This document shows positions 1 to 8,644 of a stretch of 64,000 bases of DNA, piece by piece. The stretch is taken from positions 744,001 through 808,000 of the forward strand of contig NC_003910.7 in assembly GCF_000012325.1 (NCBI RefSeq), given 5' to 3'. The position numbers were made by a program, and so were the translations under genes. Every line of letters begins with the position of its first letter. Within the stretch, counting starts at the first letter, position 1. This DNA comes from Colwellia psychrerythraea 34H. Lineage in GTDB: Bacteria; Pseudomonadota; Gammaproteobacteria; Enterobacterales; Alteromonadaceae. Below the pieces are notes generated by a model that saw only the letters and a program-made list of their open reading frames with translations, was not told the DNA's origin and made no database searches.

Positions 1-859
1 AGTGCTCGCTGTTATTACCGCTATTTTTACCGGAATTTTTACGCTATACCTAGCGCCGTTAGCCTCAGAATATCAATATAAAGTTAAAGAGGAGCTTGCA
101 GCCGATTCTGGTCTAAGTGCACTGGTTTCCGGACGTTTCCAACAAACGGGAAATCAAGATGCGGTGGTTTTTATTCATGATAAAGACCGTGAAACTAATA
201 GTTTTAATAAAGTCTTTGTTGCTCAGTTACCTAAAGGTGACAATGTTGATGCCAGCATTATTAACTCAAGTTTAGTATACGCAAAAACAGGTAAGGTTTT
301 TGAAGATGATACTGGCTCTCAGCAGTTAGTGTTGGGTGATGGCATTCGTTATCACAGAGATATCGAATCTAAAGAATTCCAATCGGTGGCATTTAATAAA
401 TATTATATTCAAATAAAAGATCAAGAAGTTGAACATCAACACCGTAAGCTAAGTGCTATATCCACGCTCGAGTTGTATAACAATATGCCTCCAGAGTTAG
501 AATCCGCCTACCGCGCGACTATTCAATGGCGAATCGCTTTTCCTTTAGCCTGTATTATTCTCATTTTTATTGCCGTGCCGTTAAGTGTGGTCAATCCAAG
601 GCAGGGTAAATTTGCCAAAATGCTGCCGGCCTTGATGTTATTTTTAGGGTATTTATTATTATTAACTTCAATGCGCTCAGCTATTGAAAAGAACGCCATT
701 CCAAGTGTTGTTGGCTTGTGGCCCATACACATCAGTGCGTTGTTTATTGGGATGATGTTATTAATGAAAGAACGAAGTAGTGGGCGAATTATCAAAGCAA
801 AATTACCGAGCTTTAAACGCAAATCAATTAAAAAAATGACTGAAGGGAAAGAAAGTTAA
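1..859 (+). CDS. lptF: LptF, LPS export ABC transporter permease (5' truncated by window)
   Basis: This is the C-terminal 285 or so residues of LptF, one of the two inner-membrane permeases of the LptB2FG complex that extracts lipopolysaccharide from the inner membrane. The true start lies before the window; the first in-frame start-like codon at position 2 is internal. The visible part contains the periplasmic jellyroll region (QQLVLGDGIRYHRD and similar beta segments) and then three hydrophobic helices near residues 175-195, 210-225 and 240-255 before a basic tail. The order lptF then lptG is standard in gammaproteobacteria. The TAA stop overlaps the ATG of the following small frame (TAATG), suggesting translational coupling. 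Confidence 0.93.
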   Translation, partial: VLAVITAIFTGIFTLYLAPLASEYQYKVKEELAADSGLSALVSGRFQQTGNQDAVVFIHDKDRETNSFNKVFVAQLPKGDNVDASIINSSLVYAKTGKVFEDDTGSQQLVLGDGIRYHRDIESKEFQSVAFNKYYIQIKDQEVEHQHRKLSAISTLELYNNMPPELESAYRATIQWRIAFPLACIILIFIAVPLSVVNPRQGKFAKMLPALMLFLGYLLLLTSMRSAIEKNAIPSVVGLWPIHISALFIGMMLLMKERSSGRIIKAKLPSFKRKSIKKMTEGKES

Positions 860-993
860 TGCGCATTATTGATTTTTACATTGGTCGCTTTACTCATCAT
901 AGTGCCTCTACTACTTTTATTACCTTAGCTGTTTTTGTCGGTATCTGTGTGAGTGGTGTGGTGAGATTTCTTGAACAAGTTAAGGGTTATTAA
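859..993 (+). CDS. 44-residue partial duplicate of the LptG N-terminus, between lptF and lptG
   Basis: A 44-codon frame begins MRIIDFYIGR, exactly as the LptG that follows, and continues through ASTTFITLAVFV, SG, and a FLEQ segment matching LptG's FVEQ before stopping after VKGY. Relative to lptG it has in-frame insertions of about 9 and 6 nucleotides and substitutions, so it is diverged rather than a fresh copy. It overlaps lptF by one base (TAATG) and overlaps lptG by one base the same way, so ribosomes could pass from lptF through it to lptG. It would encode one transmembrane helix. It may be a decayed recombination scar or a retained single-helix microprotein; the preserved frame and both overlaps favour translation, but function is unknown. 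Confidence 0.6.
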   Translation: MRIIDFYIGRFTHHSASTTFITLAVFVGICVSGVVRFLEQVKGY

Positions 994-2060
994 TGCGCAT
1001 TATTGATTTTTATATTGGTCGTGTCATTGCTTCTACTACTTTTATTACCTTGGCTGTTTTTGTCAGCGTGAGTGGCATCATTAAATTTGTTGAGCAAATG
1101 CGCGCTATAGGTCGAGGAAATTATGATCTAGCCCATGCCGCATTATATGTGCTTTATGCGGTGCCTCGCGATGTGGAAGTATTTTTCCCGATGTCGGCAC
1201 TTATCGGCGGCTTAATTGGTATCGGTATGTTAGCGAGTAATAGTGAACTTATTGTAATGCAAGCCGCGGGTTTGTCGCGATTAGATATTATTAAGTCAGT
1301 GATGAAAACGGCTGTTTTATTGATTATTGTTAGCATGGCCATTGGTGAATGGTTGGCACCCAGTGGCGAGGCGAAAGCGCGTGAAATACGTGCTCAAGCA
1401 ATTTCAGGTGGTAGTCTAATTGCCGCTAAAAATGGTGTCTGGGCTAAAGATGGTGATTACTTTGTTAATATTGGTGAAGTGCTGGACAGAGGTCAATTAA
1501 AGAAAGTACAAATTTATGGCTTCAATGATGAGTTAAAAATTGATAGTTGGCTTTCAGCTAAAAGTGCCATTTATCAAGATAAAAGCTGGTTATTGACTGA
1601 TGTTGAAGAGTTTTCATTAACTGAAAATGAAATTATTACCAAAAGCCATAGTCAAAAAATTTGGAACTCCTCGCTAACACCGAAAAAGCTTGGCGTAGTA
1701 ACTGTTACCCCTGAGTCGCTTTCTTTAAGGGGCTTGATTGATTACTTAGATTATTTAGAGGCGAATGAACAAGATCCAAGTCGCTATAAGTTAGCTTTTT
1801 GGCGAAAAATAATGCAGCCATTAACGGTTGCGGTAATGCTGTTAGTGGCACTTTCTTTTATTTTTGGACCTTTACGCTCAGTTTCTATGGGGGCGCGCAT
1901 AATGATGGGCGTCTTTACCGGAATTTTATTCTTTATTAGTAATGAAGTCTTAGGGTCGTTAAGTTTGGTCTATCAGTTACCACCAATACTGGGGGCTATG
2001 ATACCTAGTCTGTTCTTTGTTGGTATTGCTTGGTACTTTATTGGTAAGAAAACCGCTTAG
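993..2060 (+). CDS. lptG: LptG, LPS export ABC transporter permease
   Basis: At 355 residues this is the usual length for LptG, partner of LptF in the LptB2FG lipopolysaccharide extractor. It has the family N-terminus (MRIIDFYIGR, first helix, SGIIKFVEQMRAIGRGNYD), two further helices before residue 120, the periplasmic beta-jellyroll (NGVWAKDGDYFVNIGEV onward), and three C-terminal helices from about residue 270, ending in a short basic tail. The start ATG at 993 overlaps the stop of the small duplicate frame upstream. The GRGNYD motif after the first helix is present here but missing from the upstream copy, which identifies this as the functional gene. Confidence 0.95.
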   Translation: MRIIDFYIGRVIASTTFITLAVFVSVSGIIKFVEQMRAIGRGNYDLAHAALYVLYAVPRDVEVFFPMSALIGGLIGIGMLASNSELIVMQAAGLSRLDIIKSVMKTAVLLIIVSMAIGEWLAPSGEAKAREIRAQAISGGSLIAAKNGVWAKDGDYFVNIGEVLDRGQLKKVQIYGFNDELKIDSWLSAKSAIYQDKSWLLTDVEEFSLTENEIITKSHSQKIWNSSLTPKKLGVVTVTPESLSLRGLIDYLDYLEANEQDPSRYKLAFWRKIMQPLTVAVMLLVALSFIFGPLRSVSMGARIMMGVFTGILFFISNEVLGSLSLVYQLPPILGAMIPSLFFVGIAWYFIGKKTA

Positions 2061-2188
2061 TTTCTGCTAGTTTTTCAAAACTCTTTAAGACTAGCAAAAA
2101 CATTAAATAGCGTTTGCTGTTAATAGCACTATTCTCTAGAGGAATATCGCTATTAACGGGGGCACATACTTTGTTAATAAAGTAGCGC

Positions 2189-2689
2189 TTATAAGCGGCC
2201 TCTATTTGCTTCCAGTGATAATACCACGACTTCAGTATTGGTAACTCTATCTTGTAAACTGAGTTTATTTTTTCTATCAACAATCACCCAAAGATTACCC
2301 AAGCCTAATAACGTTGGCAGTAACCGTTTAATTGCCGTTGTTTTGCTAAGCAGTGAACCATCACGGTTTTGTAAACGTAAACGCCATGCTCTCATACCCA
2401 ATGTTTGGCCTTTTTTAGACCAAAAGTATATGAAAAATAGACAAACCCAAGCAACACACCAAAAATTAAAGGCAACTTTATAAGCAAGATGAGTAGCATT
2501 CCAGTCAATACCAAAGCCACTTCTGGCAATTGAGATTAACCCCATTGCATCTAAAGCAACAAAAAGCGCTACGCATACGTAGCCTGAAAGCATAAATATA
2601 GCGATGATAATTAATAGATCATAAATCCATGAGCCAAAACGTCTTCTAAAGCCAGCTCGAGGAAAATTTGCAAGGGTAGTATCAGTCAT
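2189..2689 (-). CDS. RDD-family membrane protein
   Basis: A 166-residue inner-membrane protein with the RDD-domain signature: an Arg-rich start (FPRAGFRRRFGSWIYDLLIIIAI), two hydrophobic helices near residues 25-50 and 78-100, and the typical sequence GQTLGMRAWRLRLQNRDGS followed by an amphipathic segment and a short hydrophobic stretch with LLPTLLGLGNLW. RDD proteins are small multi-helix membrane proteins of mostly unknown role; some have been linked to ion exchange. It is convergent with lptG and stands alone. Family assignment is good; the function cannot be read from the sequence. Confidence 0.85.
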   Translation of the reverse strand: MTDTTLANFPRAGFRRRFGSWIYDLLIIIAIFMLSGYVCVALFVALDAMGLISIARSGFGIDWNATHLAYKVAFNFWCVAWVCLFFIYFWSKKGQTLGMRAWRLRLQNRDGSLLSKTTAIKRLLPTLLGLGNLWVIVDRKNKLSLQDRVTNTEVVVLSLEANRGRL

Positions 2690-2997
2690 TTAATGTTCTT
2701 TATGTTGGTAACAGTAAGTAGAGGCTGTAAAAATAATTTGGCAGTTTAACAAAATTTACCTTAATTGAATATCCTTGTTAACCCGAGCAAACCATGCTCT
2801 TCGTTGTATCTCTTTTTAAGGGAACAATCCTTAATAAAAAGATGAGCCTTGATCATTCATTACACAGGTATCCTGAAACTCAGATTTTGAAGTTTCATGG
2901 GTATAAACATAACTAAAAAGCCAATGTCCTCGTCCGAGAAAATTGGCTGTGTTGTGGCATATGTAAAATAAGCTGAGGGCTAGCTTATTAGGCTAAT
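2690..2997. other. Intergenic region between RDD gene and RND pump
   Basis: This 308-bp stretch carries the promoter region of the RDD gene (read leftwards), the terminator of the efflux operon (listed separately), and a short imperfect hairpin near 2874-2898 (TGAAACT ... AGTTTCA). I see no coding frame or RNA gene in it. Confidence 0.5.
2915..2948 (-). terminator. Intrinsic terminator of the RND efflux operon
   Basis: Read on the minus strand, a 7-bp outer stem (AGCCAAT/ATTGGCT) encloses a small inner stem (CTCG/CGAG) and is followed by TTTTTAG. It lies about 50 bp beyond the stop of the pump gene. Confidence 0.7.
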
Positions 2998-5900
2998 TTA
3001 TACAGGTTCTACTTGAACATCAGTGATTTTATAAAAACCACAATACAATGCAGGCACTACCGCTAAGGTTAATATGGTACCAATACCGAGACCAAAAGCT
3101 ATCACGTTTGCCATACCGTAAAACAACGGATCTTTACCAATAATTAAGGGTAATAATCCCATCACGGTAGTAATAGTGGTCATAGCTATTGGACGTAACC
3201 GCGTTAAACAGGCATCTACCACGGCTTGATAGTCAGACTTTCCTGATGCAGTTTCAATTTTAATCCGGTCAATCAGTACAATCGCATTATTAATGATAAT
3301 ACCCGCTAGACTATATAGTCCTAAGGTAACCATAAAGCCAAAAGGAGCTTGCATCAAAAATAGGCCTAATACAGCACCTATAAATGACAGAGGGATAGTT
3401 AAGGTGATCACCGCTGCTTGTCTAAAAGAATTAAACTGCGCCACTAATAATATTAATATTAACCCTAATACTATTGGCATACTTGCACCTAGCGCTTTTT
3501 GAGCGGCACGAGACTCTTTAATCACACCATCATATTCAATGTTATGGTTTATCGGTAAATCAGCCGCTAAAGCTTGAATCTTTGCATCAATAATTAACTT
3601 AAGATCTTCTGCGGCAACATCGGTGTTTCTCGCTTGAATGCTGATGGTACGAAAAAGATCCTCATGGTGAATAATAGAAAATTGATTATAGGGTGCTAAG
3701 TTCGCTACTTGGAACAAGGGCACCGTTTTCCCTGTTTTATTGGAATAAATATTTAGCGTTCTAAGTCTATCTAAACTTTGTCGTTCTGCTTGCTCTGCAC
3801 GCAGCACAACAGGGATAATGTTATCACCTTCTCGAAACTCAGTAATTTTCGAACCGGAGAAATAGGCATCGAGTGCCTGAGCTATTTCTTCAGAAGTAAG
3901 GCCTGAACGTTTGGCTCTATGCTGGTCTATCTGCACGTCAATTTTAGTGATCAGGTTTTCCCAATCGGTACGTATATCAATAGTATTGGGAACATCGTGT
4001 AAAACAGCCATTATCTGTTGTGCTTTTTTATAGATAACTTCTTTATCTGGTCCTTTTACTTGAATTTTAATGGTACTTGAATCGGAAGGCCCTAAAAACA
4101 TTTTTTTAACGCGAGCTGACACGTTAGGAAAATCATGTTCTATTTGCTCATCAAGTGATAACACCGTTGCACTAATATCCGTCTCATCTTTAACGTTTAA
4201 TACCATGAAACCCTTGTTTTGAGCTGGGTCTTCAGGGTTAAGTGACATCACAAATCTTGGGCCACTAAAGCCGACATAAGCAGAGTAACTCTCGATAAAA
4301 TCAAAACGTGTTTCATCTTCCAACCAAGTGAAAATATCTTTCATCTGACGGTTGGTTTCTGTGGATGAAGTGCCATTAGGTAAATCAATATTTACTAGTA
4401 TTTGAGTACGATCTGAATCAGGAAAAAATTGTTTGGCGACATATTTCATTGAAAGTATTGATCCAATGAACAGCGCTAACATTGCGGTCATAAATAAGGC
4501 TTTATGTTTAAGTAACCAATGCAAGAATGTTTCATAGTATCGGTAAAACTTACCTGGCTCTTCACGGGTAGACTCGTTATTTTCAACTTTAGCTTTTTTA
4601 TTTTCCGGTAGGGTAATAAAGAAATAACACAGTAGAGGGGTAACACATAAAGCCAATATCCAACTGGTAAGTAAGGTAATTAAAATAACCAGTGAGATAG
4701 AGCGGGTATACTCTCCTGCAACATGTTCAGCCAACATAAGTGGTAAGAAAAATAAAACCGTTGTCACTGATGAGCTCAGTAAGGGAATCGCTAACTCTTT
4801 GCTACCTTGCAACATGGCGTTATATCGATCTACGCCATCTTCTAAGCGACGCTTGAAATCTTCAGCGATAACAATGCCATTATCGACTAATAAACCGAGC
4901 GAGATAATAAGAGTAGCTAAGCTCATTCGTTCGAGTTTCATATCACTAAATTGCATTATGCTTAATGTGGTTAGCATAACAAAAGGCACAATAGCGCCAA
5001 CAATCAAGCCAGTACGTAAACCTAAAAATAGAATCACAACCACTAATACAATAGCCAAGGTTTGCAGTACATTAACAGAGACACCATTAATGGTTTTTGC
5101 CACTTGGTCGGCCTGATAAGTGGCAATTTCAAGATTATAACCAATAGGTAAACTTGATTCGATTTCATTGATTTTGTTTAATACACGCGGGGCATATTCC
5201 AAAAGATTATTTTCTGGCAACATCGAAATTGCAAAAAATATCGCCGATTGACCATTTAAATAAGCGGTTTTATCGGGTGGGTCGATAAAATCACGGCGTA
5301 GAGTCACGACATCTTTTAATGCGATAAAATCTTCAGTATTAGGAATGCTGATATAGGTATCACCAATCTCAACTAAGCTGTTGAAATTACCTGACGGCTC
5401 AACAATAAAACTGATGGCACCCGTGTTTACTTCACCGCCAGAACGGACAATATTTTGCTTTTGTAATTCATTGATAAGTGATTGCGGTGAAATACCTAAC
5501 TGAGCAAGTTTGGCATTTGAAGCTTCTAAAAATATACGTTCTTCTTGGCGACCTAATATTTCAATTTTTTTAGTACCCTCGACGCCATATAAGGTATCGC
5601 GAATATGTTGTGCAATATCATACATCTCACCCAGATCAAACCCATCAGCGGTTAGTGCTAAGGTAACAACAGATACATCACCAAACTCATCATTAACAAA
5701 AGGAGTATGGGTGCCAGAGGGCATTTTATTATGTGCTGCAGTCACTTTATTGCGCAGGTTCTGCCAAATATCATCAAGATTAAAATAGCGGTCGTAAATT
5801 TTAACGTGAATAATAGATATGCCAGTGGCTGAGCTAGATTTTATCTCTTTTACTTGCGGTATTTTTCGTATTTCTTCTTCTAATTTTTTAGTGATTAACT

Positions 5901-6084
5901 GCTCAATTCTATCGGGCGCCATACCAGGAAAAGAAGTACTAACAATCGCTTCACGAATGGTAATCGTTGGATCTTCTTGCGCGGGCAAAGTGAAGTAAGC
6001 AAAGAGGCCATTAATCAGTAACACAGCAATAATCAAAAACACGCTTTTTCGGTAGGTAAAAGCTACTTGGGTAATGTTCATCAA
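2998..6084 (-). CDS. RND-family efflux pump permease
   Basis: A 1028-residue inner-membrane pump of the AcrB/HAE1 superfamily. It has the first helix near residue 12-30, the porter-domain start (LPAQEDPTITIREAIVSTSFPG), two large periplasmic loops, and two six-helix blocks. The helix-4 region contains LVDNGIVIAEDFKRRLEDG, where the usual paired acidic residues are only partly kept (LVDN), as in many divergent HAE1-type pumps. The C-terminal half carries AGIIINNAIVLIDRI and LRPIAMTTITTVMGLLPL. It overlaps nothing but follows the adaptor gene by 11 bp, so both form one operon read leftwards, presumably repressed by the divergent TetR protein. The substrate cannot be predicted. Confidence 0.92.
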   Translation of the reverse strand: MMNITQVAFTYRKSVFLIIAVLLINGLFAYFTLPAQEDPTITIREAIVSTSFPGMAPDRIEQLITKKLEEEIRKIPQVKEIKSSSATGISIIHVKIYDRYFNLDDIWQNLRNKVTAAHNKMPSGTHTPFVNDEFGDVSVVTLALTADGFDLGEMYDIAQHIRDTLYGVEGTKKIEILGRQEERIFLEASNAKLAQLGISPQSLINELQKQNIVRSGGEVNTGAISFIVEPSGNFNSLVEIGDTYISIPNTEDFIALKDVVTLRRDFIDPPDKTAYLNGQSAIFFAISMLPENNLLEYAPRVLNKINEIESSLPIGYNLEIATYQADQVAKTINGVSVNVLQTLAIVLVVVILFLGLRTGLIVGAIVPFVMLTTLSIMQFSDMKLERMSLATLIISLGLLVDNGIVIAEDFKRRLEDGVDRYNAMLQGSKELAIPLLSSSVTTVLFFLPLMLAEHVAGEYTRSISLVILITLLTSWILALCVTPLLCYFFITLPENKKAKVENNESTREEPGKFYRYYETFLHWLLKHKALFMTAMLALFIGSILSMKYVAKQFFPDSDRTQILVNIDLPNGTSSTETNRQMKDIFTWLEDETRFDFIESYSAYVGFSGPRFVMSLNPEDPAQNKGFMVLNVKDETDISATVLSLDEQIEHDFPNVSARVKKMFLGPSDSSTIKIQVKGPDKEVIYKKAQQIMAVLHDVPNTIDIRTDWENLITKIDVQIDQHRAKRSGLTSEEIAQALDAYFSGSKITEFREGDNIIPVVLRAEQAERQSLDRLRTLNIYSNKTGKTVPLFQVANLAPYNQFSIIHHEDLFRTISIQARNTDVAAEDLKLIIDAKIQALAADLPINHNIEYDGVIKESRAAQKALGASMPIVLGLILILLVAQFNSFRQAAVITLTIPLSFIGAVLGLFLMQAPFGFMVTLGLYSLAGIIINNAIVLIDRIKIETASGKSDYQAVVDACLTRLRPIAMTTITTVMGLLPLIIGKDPLFYGMANVIAFGLGIGTILTLAVVPALYCGFYKITDVQVEPV

Positions 6085-6095
6085 TTTTCCTAAAC

Positions 6096-7196
6096 TTAAT
6101 TAAAACGCTGAACGTTATTATCAGTCAAACTGACCTGTTGGCCATCGCGCAAAAAGGCAACACCCGCTATCGCAATAATATCGCCTTGTTTTAAACCTGA
6201 TGAAATGAACACTTCATTTTTGAAAATGTTTTCTGTCTGCACTTGGGTTTTAATCACTTGTTGGCTGTCAGGGTTATAAACAAAAACATAAGCCTTTTGT
6301 TCTAACCCTGCACTTAGCGCAGTTGCCGGAATACGAAATACATCACCTGTATGACCTGTTCTTCCTGTTCCAGAAAAAGAAAAGTCCACCTCAGCCGTCA
6401 TACCTGCACGGAGTAAAGGATTATCACCCTCGAGTACTGCTGTAACAGGGAAGGCATTCGCATATTCAGCACGAGTACCAATTTCGGTAATTTGACCTTG
6501 CATCGTTAATTCAGGTAATACAGGAAAATGTATAGGGAGAATAGAAAGCTGTCTTAATTCACGAATGAGTGTTTCTGGTACCATGACATGAACTTCAAGG
6601 CCATGTTTACCTTCAATTTCAAAAAGGGATTGTCCTGCGGATATTTGCTGTGAAGGTTCATATAAACGTTTGGTGATAATACCGTCATAAGGGGCTAATA
6701 AAATACTGTCTTGCAAATTTTTACTAGCTATATCCAATTGTGCTTGTGCTACATCAGCAGCACTTTTACTAGCGTCATAAGTGGCCTTAGCATTATCAAA
6801 GCCTGATTGTGACACTACGCCTTGTTTAAGTAATTGTTCGTATCGTCTATGGCTATTTCTGGCATCAATTAATGTTGCTTTGGCTTGTTGGTATTGCGCT
6901 TGTGCAGACTGAAGCCCCAAGTTAAAGTTACGTTGATTTAAGCGCGCTAGCTCTTGACCTTTAACAACTTCATTACCAAGATTCACCTCAATGGTTTGAA
7001 TTTTTCCTTGAACTTCAAAGCTCAATTTAGTTGCTTCAACAGGAGCAACAATACCAGACAAGGTACGGATTTGTTCAAACGGAGATATTTTTACTTTGGT
7101 CCACATGATGGGACGTATTGGTTTAGTAATTTCTTTAGCTGGTTCATTACATCCAACGAGTATCAGAGCAATAAATATAAATGAGAGCGCGCGCAT
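6096..7196 (-). CDS. RND efflux periplasmic adaptor lipoprotein (MFP)
   Basis: A 366-residue membrane-fusion protein. Residues 1-16 form a lipoprotein signal with lipobox LVGC (Cys16). The beta-barrel/lipoyl start (GIVAPVEATKLSFEVQGKIQTIEVNLGNEVVKGQELARLN), an alpha-helical hairpin near 95-160 (YQQAKATLIDARNSHRRYEQLLKQGVVS), the second lipoyl half (LLAPYDGIITKRLYEPSQQISAGQ) and the C-terminal barrel are all visible. It is the first gene of the operon with the downstream pump and would bridge the pump to an outer-membrane channel, which is not encoded here. Its start lies about 60 bp from two operator palindromes in the shared intergenic region. Confidence 0.92.
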   Translation of the reverse strand: MRALSFIFIALILVGCNEPAKEITKPIRPIMWTKVKISPFEQIRTLSGIVAPVEATKLSFEVQGKIQTIEVNLGNEVVKGQELARLNQRNFNLGLQSAQAQYQQAKATLIDARNSHRRYEQLLKQGVVSQSGFDNAKATYDASKSAADVAQAQLDIASKNLQDSILLAPYDGIITKRLYEPSQQISAGQSLFEIEGKHGLEVHVMVPETLIRELRQLSILPIHFPVLPELTMQGQITEIGTRAEYANAFPVTAVLEGDNPLLRAGMTAEVDFSFSGTGRTGHTGDVFRIPATALSAGLEQKAYVFVYNPDSQQVIKTQVQTENIFKNEVFISSGLKQGDIIAIAGVAFLRDGQQVSLTDNNVQRFN

Positions 7197-7258
7197 ACGT
7201 GTTCCTTCAGTGCAGGGATGTCCCTGTGAGTAAAGTTCATTTTTGCTGAACTGTACAA

Positions 7259-7303
7259 TTGGTACTAGTCAGTACCGTATATTTTGGTACTATGTAGTAC
7301 CAA
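7259..7303. promoter_or_regulatory. Two tandem operator palindromes for the TetR-type repressor
   Basis: Two near-identical inverted repeats lie in the gap between the adaptor gene and the regulator: 7284-7303 reads TTGGTACTATGTAGTACCAA, a perfect 8-bp inverted repeat around 4 bases, and 7259-7276 reads TTGGTACTAGTCAGTACC with the same half-site. Their centres are 25 bp apart. Position between a TetR-type gene and the divergent pump it should control makes autoregulation and pump repression the likely role; binding is inference. Confidence 0.75.
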
Positions 7304-7337
7304 AGTCAACAATATAGTTACAATAACGGACAATCAC

Positions 7338-7958
7338 ATGGTTAAAGACAGCACTGTAGACATAAAAAAACTCAGCCCAAGGGGTCTATTGATTTTAGAT
7401 GCAGCACAAAACCTTTTTTATAATCTAGGTTTTGATGAAACGTCTTTAGCAATGATTATTAAGGACGCTGGCGGTTCAAGACGTTCTATCTACAATGAAT
7501 TTGGAAATAAGCACGGCTTGTTGATGGCCGTTATTCAACGGCAAGTAAAAACACAATCTGAAATTTTAACGTCGATAAATCGTGACCTCGAAGCAAAGGA
7601 AGCGCTCAATCAAGTATGTTTCAAGTTTGTAGTAGGCATGTTGTCACCAGAATTAATGTCACTATTTCGTTTAGTCGTTCAGCAAGTAGTGAAGTTTCCT
7701 GAGCTGGGTGAAATGATATATAAAAATGGTCCAATGACCGGCATATTGCCTTTAGTTGATTATTTAACCTGGTTGACTGAGCAAAAAATATTGAAAATTG
7801 ACAACTGCCATTTTAGTGCGCAAATGTTAATGGAAATGGCTAAAGGGCCGCTCCATACCCGCAGTTTACTATTGCCCGATAAACAAGTGAGTGATGAAGA
7901 AATCACTTATCAAGTGACTAAGGCGGTTGATCTCTTTTTACATGCCCACAAAATGTAA
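7338..7958 (+). CDS. TetR-family transcriptional regulator of the RND pump
   Basis: A regulator of 206 residues from the ATG at 7338. Residues roughly 10-60 form the TetR DNA-binding domain: RGLLILDAAQNLFYNLGFDETSL, then the helix-turn-helix DAGGSRRSIYNEFGNKHGLL. The rest is a helical ligand-binding domain of no recognisable specificity, with a TetR_C-like segment (LFRLVVQQVVKFPELGEMIY). A longer frame could begin with TTG at 7284, but that codon lies inside the operator palindrome, so the ATG is preferred. It is divergent from the adaptor-pump operon, the classic arrangement for local repressors of RND pumps whose ligand is often a pump substrate. Confidence 0.88.
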   Translation: MVKDSTVDIKKLSPRGLLILDAAQNLFYNLGFDETSLAMIIKDAGGSRRSIYNEFGNKHGLLMAVIQRQVKTQSEILTSINRDLEAKEALNQVCFKFVVGMLSPELMSLFRLVVQQVVKFPELGEMIYKNGPMTGILPLVDYLTWLTEQKILKIDNCHFSAQMLMEMAKGPLHTRSLLLPDKQVSDEEITYQVTKAVDLFLHAHKM

Positions 7959-7975
7959 GATGATTGCACAAATAA

Positions 7976-8000
7976 ACGACACTTGATGCCTAAGTGTCGT
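7976..8000. terminator. Hairpin downstream of the TetR gene
   Basis: A perfect 9-bp stem (ACGACACTT / AAGTGTCGT) with a 7-base loop lies 17 bp after the regulator's stop codon. It lacks a U-run, so its role as an intrinsic terminator is uncertain. Confidence 0.4.
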
Positions 8001-8018
8001 GAAGGCATGAAAAACTTG

Positions 8019-8046
8019 TTGCTTACTGGAATAAGTTTCGTATAAT
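8019..8046 (+). promoter_or_regulatory. Probable sigma-70 promoter for tRNA-Leu
   Basis: TTGCTT (8019-8024), a 16-bp spacer and a perfect TATAAT (8041-8046) are followed by a C-rich stretch (GCCCCCC). A GC-rich discriminator is typical of stringently controlled stable-RNA promoters. The mature tRNA begins about 134 bp downstream, so a long 5' leader would be removed by processing. Confidence 0.6.
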
Positions 8047-8179
8047 GCCCCCCATCTTTAGCTTGTAGCTAAAGTTATGAAGAAAATTAGATATACCAAA
8101 AGAAAAAAGTTTGTAAAGAATTTAGTTTTTAAATGAAAACTTAATTCTTTGCAAATTGCAAAAGTAGGGTAATACCTAT

Positions 8180-8264
8180 GCCAGCGTGATGAAATTGGTA
8201 TACATGGGGGATTCAAAATCCCCTGTCGCAAGACGTGTCGGTTCGAGTCCGACCGCTGGTACCA
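8180..8264 (+). tRNA. tRNA-Leu (anticodon CAA)
   Basis: A class II tRNA with a full fold visible: acceptor GCCAGCG pairs with CGCTGGT (last pair G-U), the anticodon stem GGGGA/TCCCC encloses loop TTCAAAA giving anticodon CAA, a long variable arm follows (TGTCGCAAGACG), the T-loop is GGTTCGAGTCC, and the 3' CCA is encoded. It decodes UUG leucine codons. Confidence 0.95.
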
Positions 8265-8272
8265 CTATTATA

Positions 8273-8305
8273 AAGCCCTGATTCGAAAGAGTCGGGGCTT
8301 TTTTA
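8273..8305 (+). terminator. Intrinsic terminator after tRNA-Leu
   Basis: AGCCCTGATTC and GAGTCGGGGCT pair (with G-U wobbles) around a GAAA tetraloop, followed by a run of six T. It begins 9 bp after the tRNA CCA end. Confidence 0.85.
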
Positions 8306-8365
8306 TGTGCAAAAGATAATAGTATAATAAATGAGTCATCAAGCGGTATTAAAAAGGTTTTTATC

Positions 8366-8644
8366 ATGGCAGCTACAGCGTACGCACTTCACATATTGGT
8401 TAAGCACAAAGAAATTGCAGAAGATATTATTGAGCAGTTAGGTAAAGGGGCCAAGTTTCAAACCTTAGCTAAAAAATATTCGTCATGTCCGTCTGGTAAA
8501 AAGGGCGGTGATTTAGGCGAGTTTAAACGAGGTCAAATGGTACCTCAGTTTGATAAAATAGCATTTAAAGGCGCACTATTAGAGTCTCATCTCGTTAAAA
8601 CTAAATTTGGTTGGCATGTAATTAAAGTGCTTTATAGGACCTAA
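8366..8644 (+). CDS. ppiC: Parvulin-type peptidyl-prolyl cis-trans isomerase (PpiC)
   Basis: A 92-residue single-domain parvulin without signal peptide, matching the size of cytoplasmic PpiC. The family landmarks are visible: [15 protein letters not shown] at the start (the A-x-HIL active-site histidine), [33 protein letters not shown] (including the Cys and GGDLG), and the closing [12 protein letters not shown]. It catalyses cis-trans isomerisation of prolyl bonds during protein folding. It is a monocistronic gene after the tRNA terminator. Confidence 0.93.
   Translation: MAATAYALHILVKHKEIAEDIIEQLGKGAKFQTLAKKYSSCPSGKKGGDLGEFKRGQMVPQFDKIAFKGALLESHLVKTKFGWHVIKVLYRT

Noticed and set aside
2038-2283. 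81-codon minus-strand frame overlapping the ends of lptG and the RDD gene
   Set aside because: It shares DNA with both and its peptide has no family-like features; treated as a shadow.
8176-8367. 63-codon minus-strand frame over the tRNA
   Set aside because: It covers tRNA-Leu and its terminator; peptides such as AVGLEPTRLATGDFESPMY are typical antisense-tRNA artefacts.
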